DNA of 18,984 nt from Bacteroidales bacterium (GTDB taxonomy: Bacteria; Bacteroidota; Bacteroidia; Bacteroidales; WCHB1-69): assembly GCA_016285615.1 (NCBI GenBank), contig JAEERB010000035.1, positions 1 through 18,984 of the forward strand. Reading direction: 5' to 3'. Both the position numbers and the translations under genes were made by a program. This document shows positions 7,901 through 15,184 of this stretch, piece by piece. Under the pieces are notes generated by a model. It was not told the DNA's origin. It searched no databases and was given only the letters and a program-made list of their open reading frames with translations. Each line of letters starts with the position of its first letter. The stretch's first letter is position 1.

Positions 7901-8485
7901 TTATATGTCAACGGTGACACCTACTTTGTAAACGGGTATGGAGTAAGGTTTTAGCTCGTGTTGACTTTGATAGACAGGGAACAATATCAAGGCGAAGATG
8001 TTGACACGCTCGCCCACTTTCTGGCGATAGCCCGGTCCCACCAAAATGCCATGATTACCCACTCTGTCTACATATACTTGGTTTGCATTATCAATAAATA
8101 AGGCATCAAAGTTAAGATATTCATAGGATGCGTGCAAAATAAGTCGTTTCCAGACATATCCTTCCACAAAAGCGCCGCCGCCGAAAGTGTGACTGTTGAG
8201 CGACAGTCCGTATGCGCGGGTATGCATGAACATGTAGGTGCCCGTAATGCCGAAAGCAAGAAAGTCGGTGGCATAAATGCCGAATTTGGGCGCCACTTCA
8301 ATGGCCGTATAGGTGCCTATCTGGAAGCCGAAGGAGCCGCCCACCATAAATTTCACTTTGCGGTCGATATTATTGGCCGCTCTGCCTGTTTGCAGGCTTT
8401 TTGGGAGCGGAATATCGTCATCGCTCTGAGCGTAAACCAAACTCAGGCAAAAAAGTAATCCAAAAACGCAAAGCAGTCTCTTCAT
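7901..8485 (-). CDS. Small outer-membrane beta-barrel-like protein
   Basis: A start at the ATG at 8485 gives 194 aa with a signal peptide (MKRLLCVFGLLFCLSLVYA-Q) and a 5-bp gap to the preceding gene. The mature part has alternating hydrophobic/polar strands rich in aromatic and Gly residues (FMVGGSFGFQIGTYTAIEV, GIYATDFLAFGITGTYMF, ILHASYEYLNFDAL) and ends on a strand (YKVGVTVDI). This fits a small 8-stranded barrel anchored in the outer membrane. No named family is recognised. It lies in an operon between the P/E-rich protein and the FtsX-like permease. Confidence 0.65.
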   Translation of the reverse strand: MKRLLCVFGLLFCLSLVYAQSDDDIPLPKSLQTGRAANNIDRKVKFMVGGSFGFQIGTYTAIEVAPKFGIYATDFLAFGITGTYMFMHTRAYGLSLNSHTFGGGAFVEGYVWKRLILHASYEYLNFDALFIDNANQVYVDRVGNHGILVGPGYRQKVGERVNIFALILFPVYQSQHELKPYSIPVYKVGVTVDI

Positions 8486-8490
8486 CTCTC

Positions 8491-9468
8491 TTAGTTGATA
8501 TATCTTCTGCGGATGAGGTCGCACAGCGACAGATAAGCCTCGGAGGTGGATTCCCAGAAGTAGTGTTTCTTCATCATTTCTAATTCCTCAAAAGCTTCAT
8601 CCAGGTTGGCGCAGTTGTTCAGTTTCTGAATGTTGAGACTGAAATCCTCTCCTTTTCCTTGGAATAATTCTTTGATAAACAAGAATTTATCATTTAAGGA
8701 AATGGCTTTAAGCAGATCGTTGATTTTGGATTGCTGCATTTTGTTGAACAAGGAGTTTTCTTCGTGTTGCGATTGCAGCAGGTCGTTCAGCGAGCGTTTC
8801 TCCGATGTTGTTTGCGGCGCCGGCTCAACGGGTTTGGGTTGCTCGGCCGGTTTGGGCTCCGGCTGAACGGGCTGTGCAACGGGCTCAACGGCAGGTTCTT
8901 CGGGGAACAGGGAGGCGCTAAACTCGGCCACCTTCTCTTCAGCGGTCTTCTCCTCGGGCTGCTCGGCCACGGCTTTCTCTTCGGTCATCTCTTTTGGAAG
9001 GAATTGCAGCAGGTCGTCGGCAATGTCGGCGGGCTCTGGCTCAAGCGTAGCGGCCACTTCGGGCTGTGCTGCCTCGGCGGGCTCTTCAACTACAGGTTCG
9101 GGCTCAATGGGTTCTGGCTCAGCTATTTCCAGCTCTTGTTCAACTGCTGGCGCCGGCTCTTCTATCGTCTCTTCTGCAATGATTTCCGGCTCGGGAGCAG
9201 GTTCCTCTTCCTTCGTCTCAAACTCCATGGCGGGTTCTTCGGCTGGAGTTTCTTGTGCCTCAACAACTTTTTCTTCCTTCGGCTCTTCCTTGGCAGGTGT
9301 TATCACGGGAATAGCTTCTTCAGTTTTAGTGGTTTCGGCTTCCAAAACGGAAACATAAAGTTGACGGATTTCTTGCAGTAGAATGTCTTTCTCAATAGGG
9401 GCTAAATCGTTGAGTTGATTTTTGATATCTGTTAGATTGTGAATGATTTGAAGCACACTTTCTTTCAT
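8491..9468 (-). CDS. P/E-rich low-complexity protein with conserved C-terminal domain
   Basis: A 325-aa acidic protein with three parts: a short helical N-terminus (about 1-45); a Pro/Glu/Ala-rich low-complexity linker (about 50-220) built from EEPAPEPE/AEQPE-like units; and a folded-looking helical C-terminal region (222-325) containing SLNDLL, ISLNDKFLFIKELFQG and a basic RRRYIN end. I recognise this general architecture from Bacteroidota proteins of unknown function but cannot name a domain. There is no signal peptide or membrane segment, so it is probably cytoplasmic. It leads a minus-strand operon with a near-consensus promoter. Its antisense strand carries long spurious ORFs caused by the biased composition. 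Confidence 0.7.
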   Translation of the reverse strand: MKESVLQIIHNLTDIKNQLNDLAPIEKDILLQEIRQLYVSVLEAETTKTEEAIPVITPAKEEPKEEKVVEAQETPAEEPAMEFETKEEEPAPEPEIIAEETIEEPAPAVEQELEIAEPEPIEPEPVVEEPAEAAQPEVAATLEPEPADIADDLLQFLPKEMTEEKAVAEQPEEKTAEEKVAEFSASLFPEEPAVEPVAQPVQPEPKPAEQPKPVEPAPQTTSEKRSLNDLLQSQHEENSLFNKMQQSKINDLLKAISLNDKFLFIKELFQGKGEDFSLNIQKLNNCANLDEAFEELEMMKKHYFWESTSEAYLSLCDLIRRRYIN

Positions 9469-9513
9469 AATGGTTTGGATTGAAATTAATGACAGATATA
9501 TGCGATGATTTTG

Positions 9514-9521
9514 TAAATTTG
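9514..9521 (+). promoter_or_regulatory. -7 box (TAAATTTG) for tdk
   Basis: This matches TAnnTTTG; no good -33 TTTG is visible at the expected spacing. The predicted transcription start (about 9528) falls after the first in-frame ATG (9523), which supports the internal ATG at 9577 as the true tdk start. Confidence 0.5.
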
Positions 9522-9538
9522 CATGGCGAAAAAGTCTT

Positions 9539-9569
9539 CAAAAATACAAAAAATATTAAACGCAACAAA
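9539..9569 (-). promoter_or_regulatory. Bacteroides-type promoter for the P/E-rich operon
   Basis: On the minus strand TTTG (9569-9566), exactly 19 nt and TATTTTTG (9546-9539) match TTTG-N19-TAnnTTTG. Transcription would start near 9532, leaving about 63 nt of leader before the ATG at 9468. It overlaps the 5' end of the tdk transcription unit. Confidence 0.6.
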
Positions 9570-9576
9570 TAAGTCG

Positions 9577-10173
9577 ATGTTCTTAGAGAGTAAAGCGAAT
9601 AGGAGCAAGAATAAAGGATGGATTGAGGTGGTTTGCGGCTCGATGTTTTCCGGCAAAACGGAAGAATTGCTGCGAAGAATTCGCCGCGCGCAGTTCGCCA
9701 ACCAGAAAATCGAGATTTTCAAGCCCGCAGTGGATACCCGCTACGACGAGGAGGCTGTGGTTTCGCACGATGAGACTTCCGTCATGTCAACGCCCGTGAA
9801 CAACTCGGCCGAGATACTGTTGTATGTCAATATGGAAAGCGTGGAAGTGGTGGCCATCGACGAGGTACAGTTCTTCGACGAAGGTATTGTGGCTGTTTGC
9901 AATAAGCTGGCCAACAGCGGTATCCGCGTCATTGTGGCAGGTCTCGATATGGATTACCTCGGCAATCCTTTCGGCGCGATGCCCCAGCTGATGGCGGTGG
10001 CCGAGTATGTGACCAAAACGCACGCCATCTGTGTACAATGTGGCGACTTGGCGCAATATTCCTATCGTACCGTGCTGAATGACAAGCAGGTGCTGTTGGG
10101 CGAAAAGGAGAGTTACCAGCCGCTTTGCCGCCACTGCTATCTCGAGAAACAAAAAGAGCAGAAGACAACATAA
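9577..10173 (+). CDS. tdk: Thymidine kinase (type II)
   Basis: A cytoplasmic enzyme that phosphorylates thymidine to dTMP in the salvage pathway. From the ATG at 9577 the product is 198 aa, the normal size for bacterial TK1-like kinases. The P-loop GSMFSGKT is at 21-28, the Walker B-like AIDEVQFFD near 95, and the structural zinc site is C152-x2-C155 with C184-x2-C187. The thymidine-binding lasso precedes YQPLCRHC. An in-frame ATG at 9523 would add a Lys/Ser-rich 18-residue extension, but it lies upstream of the transcription start predicted from the TAAATTTG box. The gene is followed 44 bp later by manC and may be co-transcribed with it. Confidence 0.95.
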   Translation: MFLESKANRSKNKGWIEVVCGSMFSGKTEELLRRIRRAQFANQKIEIFKPAVDTRYDEEAVVSHDETSVMSTPVNNSAEILLYVNMESVEVVAIDEVQFFDEGIVAVCNKLANSGIRVIVAGLDMDYLGNPFGAMPQLMAVAEYVTKTHAICVQCGDLAQYSYRTVLNDKQVLLGEKESYQPLCRHCYLEKQKEQKTT

Positions 10174-10217
10174 TTTATTTTTCCAATTAGCGTTATTCAT
10201 AGCAAACAATACATTTT

Positions 10218-11312
10218 ATGATAAATCCCAATTATTATTGCGTAATTATGGCTGGCGGCATCGGTGCCCGCTTTTGGCCCCTCAGCAAAACCGCCACCCC
10301 AAAACAGTTTATTGATATTTTAGGTGATGGTACCACATTGATACAAAAGACCTTTCGTCGTTTTGAGAAGATTTGTCTTCCCGAAAATATCTATGTGGTG
10401 ACCAATATCATGTATCGTGATACGGTGAAGGCGCAGCTGCCTGCGCTGCCCGAAGAGAACATCGTATTGGAGGCAGCTCGCCGCAATACCGCTCCCTGTA
10501 TCGCCTACGCTAACTATAAAATCAAGAAGAAGAATCCTAATGCCGTCATCGTAGTGGCTCCGTCTGACCATGTCATCCAAAAAGAAGATGTGTTCACCGA
10601 AGTGATCCAGTCGGGCATGGCCATCGCCGCCGAGAGCAACAACCTGCTCACCATCGGCATCCGTCCATCGTTCCCGCACACCGGCTACGGCTATATCCAG
10701 TACGAGGAAGATGTGAAGTATAAAGATAGCAACTCTGTCTATAAAGTGAAGACCTTCACCGAAAAGCCTGCGTATGAAATGGCTAAACAGTTCATCGAGT
10801 GCGGCGACTTCTTGTGGAATGCCGGTATCTTCATGTGGTCGCTAAAGTCCATCGAGCAGGCATTCGAGGAGTTCCTGCCCGAGATCAACGACCTGTTCAA
10901 GCAAGGCATGGTCTTCTACAACACCCGCGATGAGAAGGATTTCATCCACAACATCTATCAGGTATGTCGTAACATTTCCATCGACTACGGCATTATGGAG
11001 AAAGCCCGCAATGTGTATGTGTGCGCCGCCGAGTTCGGCTGGTCCGACTTAGGTACATGGGGTTCGCTGTACGATATGCGCCCGAAAGACGACAATGGCA
11101 ACGCCATCATCGGTCGTCAGGTAAAAACTTACAATACGCACAACTGCATCATTAACATGCCGAAAAACAAAGTGGCTGTTATCCAAGGGATGGAAGATTA
11201 TATTATTGTGGATCACGATGATGAATTGCTGATTTGCAAGAAAGAGGACGAACAGCAGATTCGCCAGTATGTCAACGATGTGCAGGTGGATTTTGGCGAT
11301 AAGTATGTATAA
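10218..11312 (+). CDS. manC: Mannose-1-phosphate guanylyltransferase (GDP-mannose pyrophosphorylase)
   Basis: Makes GDP-mannose from GTP and mannose-1-phosphate, feeding GDP-mannose/GDP-fucose pathways for surface glycans. The 364-aa protein has the nucleotidyltransferase signature AGGIGARFWPLSK (12-24), APSDH (114-118), HTGYGYI (154-160), FTEKP (180-184), FLWNAGIFMWS (198-208), DYGIMEKA (256-263) and SDLGTWGSLY (276-285). It is the short single-domain form without the C-terminal phosphomannose isomerase cupin domain of bifunctional ManC/AlgA. smpB begins 15 bp after its stop, so co-transcription is likely. Confidence 0.93.
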   Translation: MINPNYYCVIMAGGIGARFWPLSKTATPKQFIDILGDGTTLIQKTFRRFEKICLPENIYVVTNIMYRDTVKAQLPALPEENIVLEAARRNTAPCIAYANYKIKKKNPNAVIVVAPSDHVIQKEDVFTEVIQSGMAIAAESNNLLTIGIRPSFPHTGYGYIQYEEDVKYKDSNSVYKVKTFTEKPAYEMAKQFIECGDFLWNAGIFMWSLKSIEQAFEEFLPEINDLFKQGMVFYNTRDEKDFIHNIYQVCRNISIDYGIMEKARNVYVCAAEFGWSDLGTWGSLYDMRPKDDNGNAIIGRQVKTYNTHNCIINMPKNKVAVIQGMEDYIIVDHDDELLICKKEDEQQIRQYVNDVQVDFGDKYV

Positions 11313-11327
11313 TGGGGAAGGATTTTC

Positions 11328-11798
11328 ATGAGTAAGAATAAAAGCCAGAACAATTCCAGCATATCCATCAAAAACCGTAAAGCTGAGTTTGAGTATTATC
11401 TGCTCACAACTTTCACGGCGGGTATCGTGTTGTGCGGCACTGAAATAAAATCCATTCGCGCAGGCAAGGTCAACCTTACCGATTCGTACTGCTCGTTTGA
11501 AAATGGGGAGTTGTGGGCACACAATATCCATATCAGCGAGTATGCCAACGGCAGCTACAACAACCATGAACCCAAACGCGACCGCAAACTTTTGCTTACT
11601 CGCAAGGAAATCAAGAAGTTACAATCTAAACTCAACGAACGCGGCATGACCATTATTCCGACACGTATGTGGATTAACGAAAACGGCTATGCCAAACTCG
11701 ACATTGCCCTCGCCCGTGGTAAGAAGATGTACGACAAGCGTGAGAGCATCAAAGAGAAGGACAACCGGCGCGCCGCTATGCGCAATGAGGCCGACTAA
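11328..11798 (+). CDS. smpB: SsrA-binding protein SmpB
   Basis: SmpB binds tmRNA and delivers it to stalled ribosomes in trans-translation. The 156-aa product shows the family core: [64 protein letters not shown], and the basic C-terminal tail ([18 protein letters not shown]) that enters the ribosomal A site. The length is normal. The ATG at 11328 follows manC by 15 bp. No tmRNA gene is seen in the window. Confidence 0.95.
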   Translation: MSKNKSQNNSSISIKNRKAEFEYYLLTTFTAGIVLCGTEIKSIRAGKVNLTDSYCSFENGELWAHNIHISEYANGSYNNHEPKRDRKLLLTRKEIKKLQSKLNERGMTIIPTRMWINENGYAKLDIALARGKKMYDKRESIKEKDNRRAAMRNEAD

Positions 11799-11837
11799 AG
11801 TGAAGATTTTTTTGTGATAACAAAACAAAAGTTGCCG

Positions 11838-11845
11838 TATCTTTG
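11838..11845 (+). promoter_or_regulatory. -7 box (TATCTTTG) for the MFS transporter gene
   Basis: Matches TAnnTTTG; a TTTG lies at 11811-11814, but the 23-nt spacer is longer than the usual 19-21. The predicted leader is about 48 nt before the ATG at 11900. Confidence 0.55.
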
Positions 11846-11899
11846 CCCATCGAAAATCAAGATAACATAACATATTAACATTTTTTAAATTTCTTAATT

Positions 11900-13615
11900 A
11901 TGGTAGAAAAAATACAAGCTACATTGAGAGACAATCCCGCCATGCGTTGGATTGCGCTGCTTTTGCTGGCGCTGGCTATGTTCTGTTCATACATCTTCAT
12001 GGACATTCTCTCTCCAATTAAAGATTTGATGCAGTCAACTCGCGGTTGGGACTCCACCGCCTTCGGTACGATGCAGGGCGCCGAGACATTCCTGAATGTC
12101 TTTGTATTCTTCCTCATCTTTGCCGGTATTATTCTCGATAAAATGGGTGTGCGTTTCACTGCCGTCTTGTCGGGTGCTGTGATGCTCATCGGCGGACTCA
12201 TTAAGTATTATGCTGTGACAGAAGCTTTTATGGGTAGTGGTATAGAGGTTTGGTTCACCAACCATTTGAATCACATTCCAGGCTTTGAGCAACTGGGTGT
12301 GGCTCCGTTCTATGAAGGAATGCCCGCCTCTGCTAAAGTGGCTGCTATCGGTTTCATGATTTTCGGTTGCGGTGTGGAAATGGCCGGTATCACCGTTTCA
12401 CGTGGTATTGTAAAATGGTTCAAAGGTCGCGAAACAGCTCTGGCAATGGGTTCTGAGATGGCCCTCGCCCGTCTGGGTGTTGCCACCTGTATGATCTTCT
12501 CGCCTTTCTTTGCTAAGTTGGGTGGTAATGTGGATGTTTCCCGCTCCGTAGCCTTTGGCGTGGTATTGCTCTGCATCGCGCTCATGATGTTCATCGTTTA
12601 CTTCTTCATGGACAAAAAATTGGATGCTCAAACTGGTGAAGCCGAAGAGAAAGACGATCCCTTCAAGGTTTCCGATATTGGCAAAATCCTCTCCTCTGGC
12701 GGTTTCTGGTTGGTGGCTCTGCTCTGCGTGCTTTATTACAGCGCCATCTTCCCGTTCCAGAAATATGCAGTGAACATGTTGCAATGCAACCTGACTCTTA
12801 ATCCTGGCGAAGGCTTTTGGGCTGGCAGCAGCGTGACCATCATCCAATACATCGTCATGCTGGCCGTGGCCGTTTGTTCGTTTACCAGCAACTTCTCTAA
12901 GAACAAAACCAACAAGATTGTCTTGATGGCCTTGGCTGTTGTGGCACTGGTAGTATATTGTTACATGGGCTACATGCGTGGTACTGCCGAAACCATTTTC
13001 GCCGTATTCCCGCTGTTGGCCGTGGCTATCACTCCTATTTTGGGTAACTATGTGGACCACAAAGGTAAAGCCGCTTCTATGCTTATGATTGGCTCTTTAT
13101 TGCTGATAATCTGCCACTTGACATTTGCTTTCATCCTTCCTGGCTTTAAAGAAAGTGAAATCGGTGGCGTTGTTGTAGCTTATGTGACCATTTTGGTGTT
13201 GGGTGCTTCGTTCTCATTGGTGCCCGCCGCTTTGTGGCCCAGTGTGCCGAAGTTGGTCGATGAGAAGATCATCGGCTCGGCTTACGCACTCATCTTTTGG
13301 ATTCAGAATATCGGCTTGTGGCTCTTCCCGCTGCTTATCGGTAAGGTGCTCGACAAGACCAATCCGGAGATTGTGGCTCGTATTGCCCAAGTTAAGGAAG
13401 AGACCTCGGCAGCTGTAGCCAGTGGTTTGATGACTCCGGAACAGGCCGCAAGCCAAGTGCAAGCCATTTCTGAACAAGCTGCTGTTCAGTACGACTACAC
13501 CTGGCCGCTTGTAATGCTGGCATGCTTGGGTGTTTCCGCACTTATTCTGGGTATTATCCTGAAAGCTGTGGATAAGAAACAACACCTTGGCCTGGAAGAA
13601 CCCAATGTAAAATAA
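11900..13615 (+). CDS. MFS transporter, possibly MFSD1-like peptide carrier
   Basis: A 571-aa integral membrane protein with about 12 hydrophobic helices and a motif A-like DKMGVRF in the loop after the second helix. GWDSTAFGTMQGAETFLNVF near residues 49-68 is characteristic of a Bacteroidota MFS group that resembles the eukaryotic lysosomal dipeptide carrier MFSD1; that resemblance is from memory, not a search. It is longer than a typical 400-450-aa MFS member, partly from a hydrophilic Ala/Gln/Glu-rich insertion (about residues 490-530) before the last helix. It has its own promoter and converges on peptidase T, which fits peptide uptake coupled to hydrolysis, but the substrate is not shown by sequence. 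Confidence 0.85.
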   Translation: MVEKIQATLRDNPAMRWIALLLLALAMFCSYIFMDILSPIKDLMQSTRGWDSTAFGTMQGAETFLNVFVFFLIFAGIILDKMGVRFTAVLSGAVMLIGGLIKYYAVTEAFMGSGIEVWFTNHLNHIPGFEQLGVAPFYEGMPASAKVAAIGFMIFGCGVEMAGITVSRGIVKWFKGRETALAMGSEMALARLGVATCMIFSPFFAKLGGNVDVSRSVAFGVVLLCIALMMFIVYFFMDKKLDAQTGEAEEKDDPFKVSDIGKILSSGGFWLVALLCVLYYSAIFPFQKYAVNMLQCNLTLNPGEGFWAGSSVTIIQYIVMLAVAVCSFTSNFSKNKTNKIVLMALAVVALVVYCYMGYMRGTAETIFAVFPLLAVAITPILGNYVDHKGKAASMLMIGSLLLIICHLTFAFILPGFKESEIGGVVVAYVTILVLGASFSLVPAALWPSVPKLVDEKIIGSAYALIFWIQNIGLWLFPLLIGKVLDKTNPEIVARIAQVKEETSAAVASGLMTPEQAASQVQAISEQAAVQYDYTWPLVMLACLGVSALILGIILKAVDKKQHLGLEEPNVK

Positions 13616-13636
13616 ACGACTGATTTATAAAACAAT

Positions 13637-13669
13637 AAAAAAGGGCGAATGTAAATTCGCCCTTTTTTT
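13637..13669. terminator. Strong bidirectional intrinsic terminator
   Basis: AAAAAAGGGCGAAT-gtaa-ATTCGCCCTTTTTT is a perfect 14-bp stem with a 4-nt loop, with A- and T-runs at its ends. It can therefore end transcription from both the MFS gene (+) and the pepT gene (-). Confidence 0.9.
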
Positions 13670-13687
13670 GTATCAACAGTTCAACAA

Positions 13688-14911
13688 TTATCTTTCGCCA
13701 ACAATCTTGGCAATGTTGACAATCACCTCCACTGCCTTTTCCATTGACTCCAGCGGCACATATTCGTATTTGCCGTGGAAGTTGTGGCCGCCGGCAAAAA
13801 TATTGGGGCAGGGCAGACCTTTGAACGACAGGTTGGCGCCGTCGGTACCGCCACGGATGGGCATGACCTTTGGTTCAACACCTGCCTCCTTGATGGCCTC
13901 TTCGGCAATCTCCACCACATGAAATACGGGCTCAATCTTCTCGCGCATGTTGTAGTATTGATCCTTGATGTCGCAGGTGACACGGTTACCGTATTTTTGG
14001 TTGAGGAAATCGGTGACAGTTAGCATATATTGCTTCTTTTCTTCAAACAGTTTGCGGTCGTGGTCGCGGATAATGTAGGTGAGGGAGCTGTTCTCCACGG
14101 TGCCTTCCATTCGGATGAGTAGGTAGAAACCTTCGTAATCCTGTGTGTATTGCGGTCTTTGGAACTCGGGCAGCAGGGCGTTGAATTCCATCGCTATCAG
14201 TTGCGAGTTGACCATCTTGTTTTTGGCATAACCCGGATGGATGTTGCGGCCTTGCACCTTGATGGTTGCGGCGGCGGCGTTGAAATTCTCATACTCCAGT
14301 TCACCAACGGCGCCACCATCCATCGTGTAGGCAAAGTCGCAGCCAAAGCCCTTCACATCAAAATGCAGCACACCCTTGCCAATCTCTTCGTCAGGGGTGA
14401 AGCCTACTCTGATTTTGCCATGTTTGATTTCGGGATGGGCCATAAGGTATTCCATGGCACAGACAATCTCGGCAATGCCGGCTTTGTCGTCGGCTCCCAA
14501 CAGCGTCTTGCCGTCGGTGGTGAGTAGAGTCTGTCCTACATACTCCTTCAATTCGGGAAAGTCGGCGAGCGTCAGCGCCGTGTTGGTTTCAGAATCCAGC
14601 ATGATGTCTTTGCCGTCGTAATTGTTGATAATGCGCGGCTTGGCGATGCCAGGCATGTCGGGAGCCGTATCAAAGTGAGCAATAAAGCCAATGGTGGGCA
14701 GCACTTTGTCGGTGTTGGCAGGCAACGTGGCCGTCACATAGCCGTATTCGTCCTTCTTGACCTCGGTCAAACCGAGTTTTTTCAGTTCCTCAACCAGAAA
14801 ATCACCGAAAACCAGCTGGGCAGCCGTGCTCGGATAACTCTCGGAAGTCTCGTCGGAAGTGGTGGCATACGCAATGTATTGCGAAAATCTTTCCAATAAT
14901 TTCTCTTTCAT
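13688..14911 (-). CDS. pepT: Peptidase T (tripeptide aminopeptidase)
   Basis: A zinc-dependent M20-family exopeptidase that removes N-terminal residues from tripeptides in the cytoplasm. The 407-aa length is normal. Metal and catalytic residues are visible: H79 and D81 in AHFDTAPD, D141 in GADDKAG, E175/E176 in TPDEEIGKG, D198 in TMDGG, and H379 in NFHGKYE. The substrate-domain GGTDGANLS is also present. It starts at the ATG at 14911. A TATGTTTG box lies on the minus strand at 14956-14949. It converges on the MFS transporter and is divergent from murC. Confidence 0.95.
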   Translation of the reverse strand: MKEKLLERFSQYIAYATTSDETSESYPSTAAQLVFGDFLVEELKKLGLTEVKKDEYGYVTATLPANTDKVLPTIGFIAHFDTAPDMPGIAKPRIINNYDGKDIMLDSETNTALTLADFPELKEYVGQTLLTTDGKTLLGADDKAGIAEIVCAMEYLMAHPEIKHGKIRVGFTPDEEIGKGVLHFDVKGFGCDFAYTMDGGAVGELEYENFNAAAATIKVQGRNIHPGYAKNKMVNSQLIAMEFNALLPEFQRPQYTQDYEGFYLLIRMEGTVENSSLTYIIRDHDRKLFEEKKQYMLTVTDFLNQKYGNRVTCDIKDQYYNMREKIEPVFHVVEIAEEAIKEAGVEPKVMPIRGGTDGANLSFKGLPCPNIFAGGHNFHGKYEYVPLESMEKAVEVIVNIAKIVGER

Positions 14912-14948
14912 AATTATGATGTTTTAATGATATGCGATGAATGAATTG

Positions 14949-14956
14949 CAAACATA
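14949..14956 (-). promoter_or_regulatory. -7 box (TATGTTTG) for pepT
   Basis: Matches TAnnTTTG on the minus strand, about 38 nt before the ATG. Upstream TTTG copies are present, but none at the ideal 19-nt spacing. Confidence 0.5.
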
Positions 14957-15046
14957 CTAAAAAATCAAAATTCAAAGAACAAAGAACAAATGAGACTTTA
15001 GTTATTAGTTGTTAGTTTCTAGTTTTTAGATATTAGACATTAAATC

Positions 15047-15139
15047 TCTATAATTCGATAATTCCATAACTCTATAATTCTTAGTTTCTTAACTCCTTAA
15101 CTTCTTAACTTTTCACTCCTCACTTCTCACTGTTCACTT
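15047..15139 (+). repeat. Dispersed AT-rich intergenic repeat, copy 3
   Basis: ATAATTC/ATAACTC units, then TTCTTAGTTTCTTAACT (17 nt identical to copy 1), CTTAACTTCTTAAC and TTCACTCCTCACTTCTCAC. It occupies the pepT-murC divergent gap (14912-15184) just upstream of the murC promoter. A TTAGTT/TTAG-rich stretch (15001-15040) precedes it. Confidence 0.65.
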
Positions 15140-15154
15140 CAACAAAAATATCTG

Positions 15155-15162
15155 TATCTTTG
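15155..15162 (+). promoter_or_regulatory. -7 box (TATCTTTG) for murC
   Basis: Matches TAnnTTTG 22 nt before the murC ATG at 15185, so the leader is short (about 16 nt). The -33 region is weak (GTTC at the expected spacing). Confidence 0.55.
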
Positions 15163-15184
15163 CGTTTCGTAACGACAGTTGATT

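Noticed and set aside
8731..9381. Plus-strand Leu/Gly/Phe-rich ORF (216 aa) and a Ser/Gly-rich ORF at 9023-9358
   Set aside because: Both are antisense readings of the Pro/Glu-rich repeat region; biased codon composition removes stop codons in several frames.
9523..9576. N-terminal extension of thymidine kinase from the ATG at 9523
   Set aside because: It lies before the transcription start predicted from the TAAATTTG box and adds a Lys/Ser-rich segment not usual in the family.
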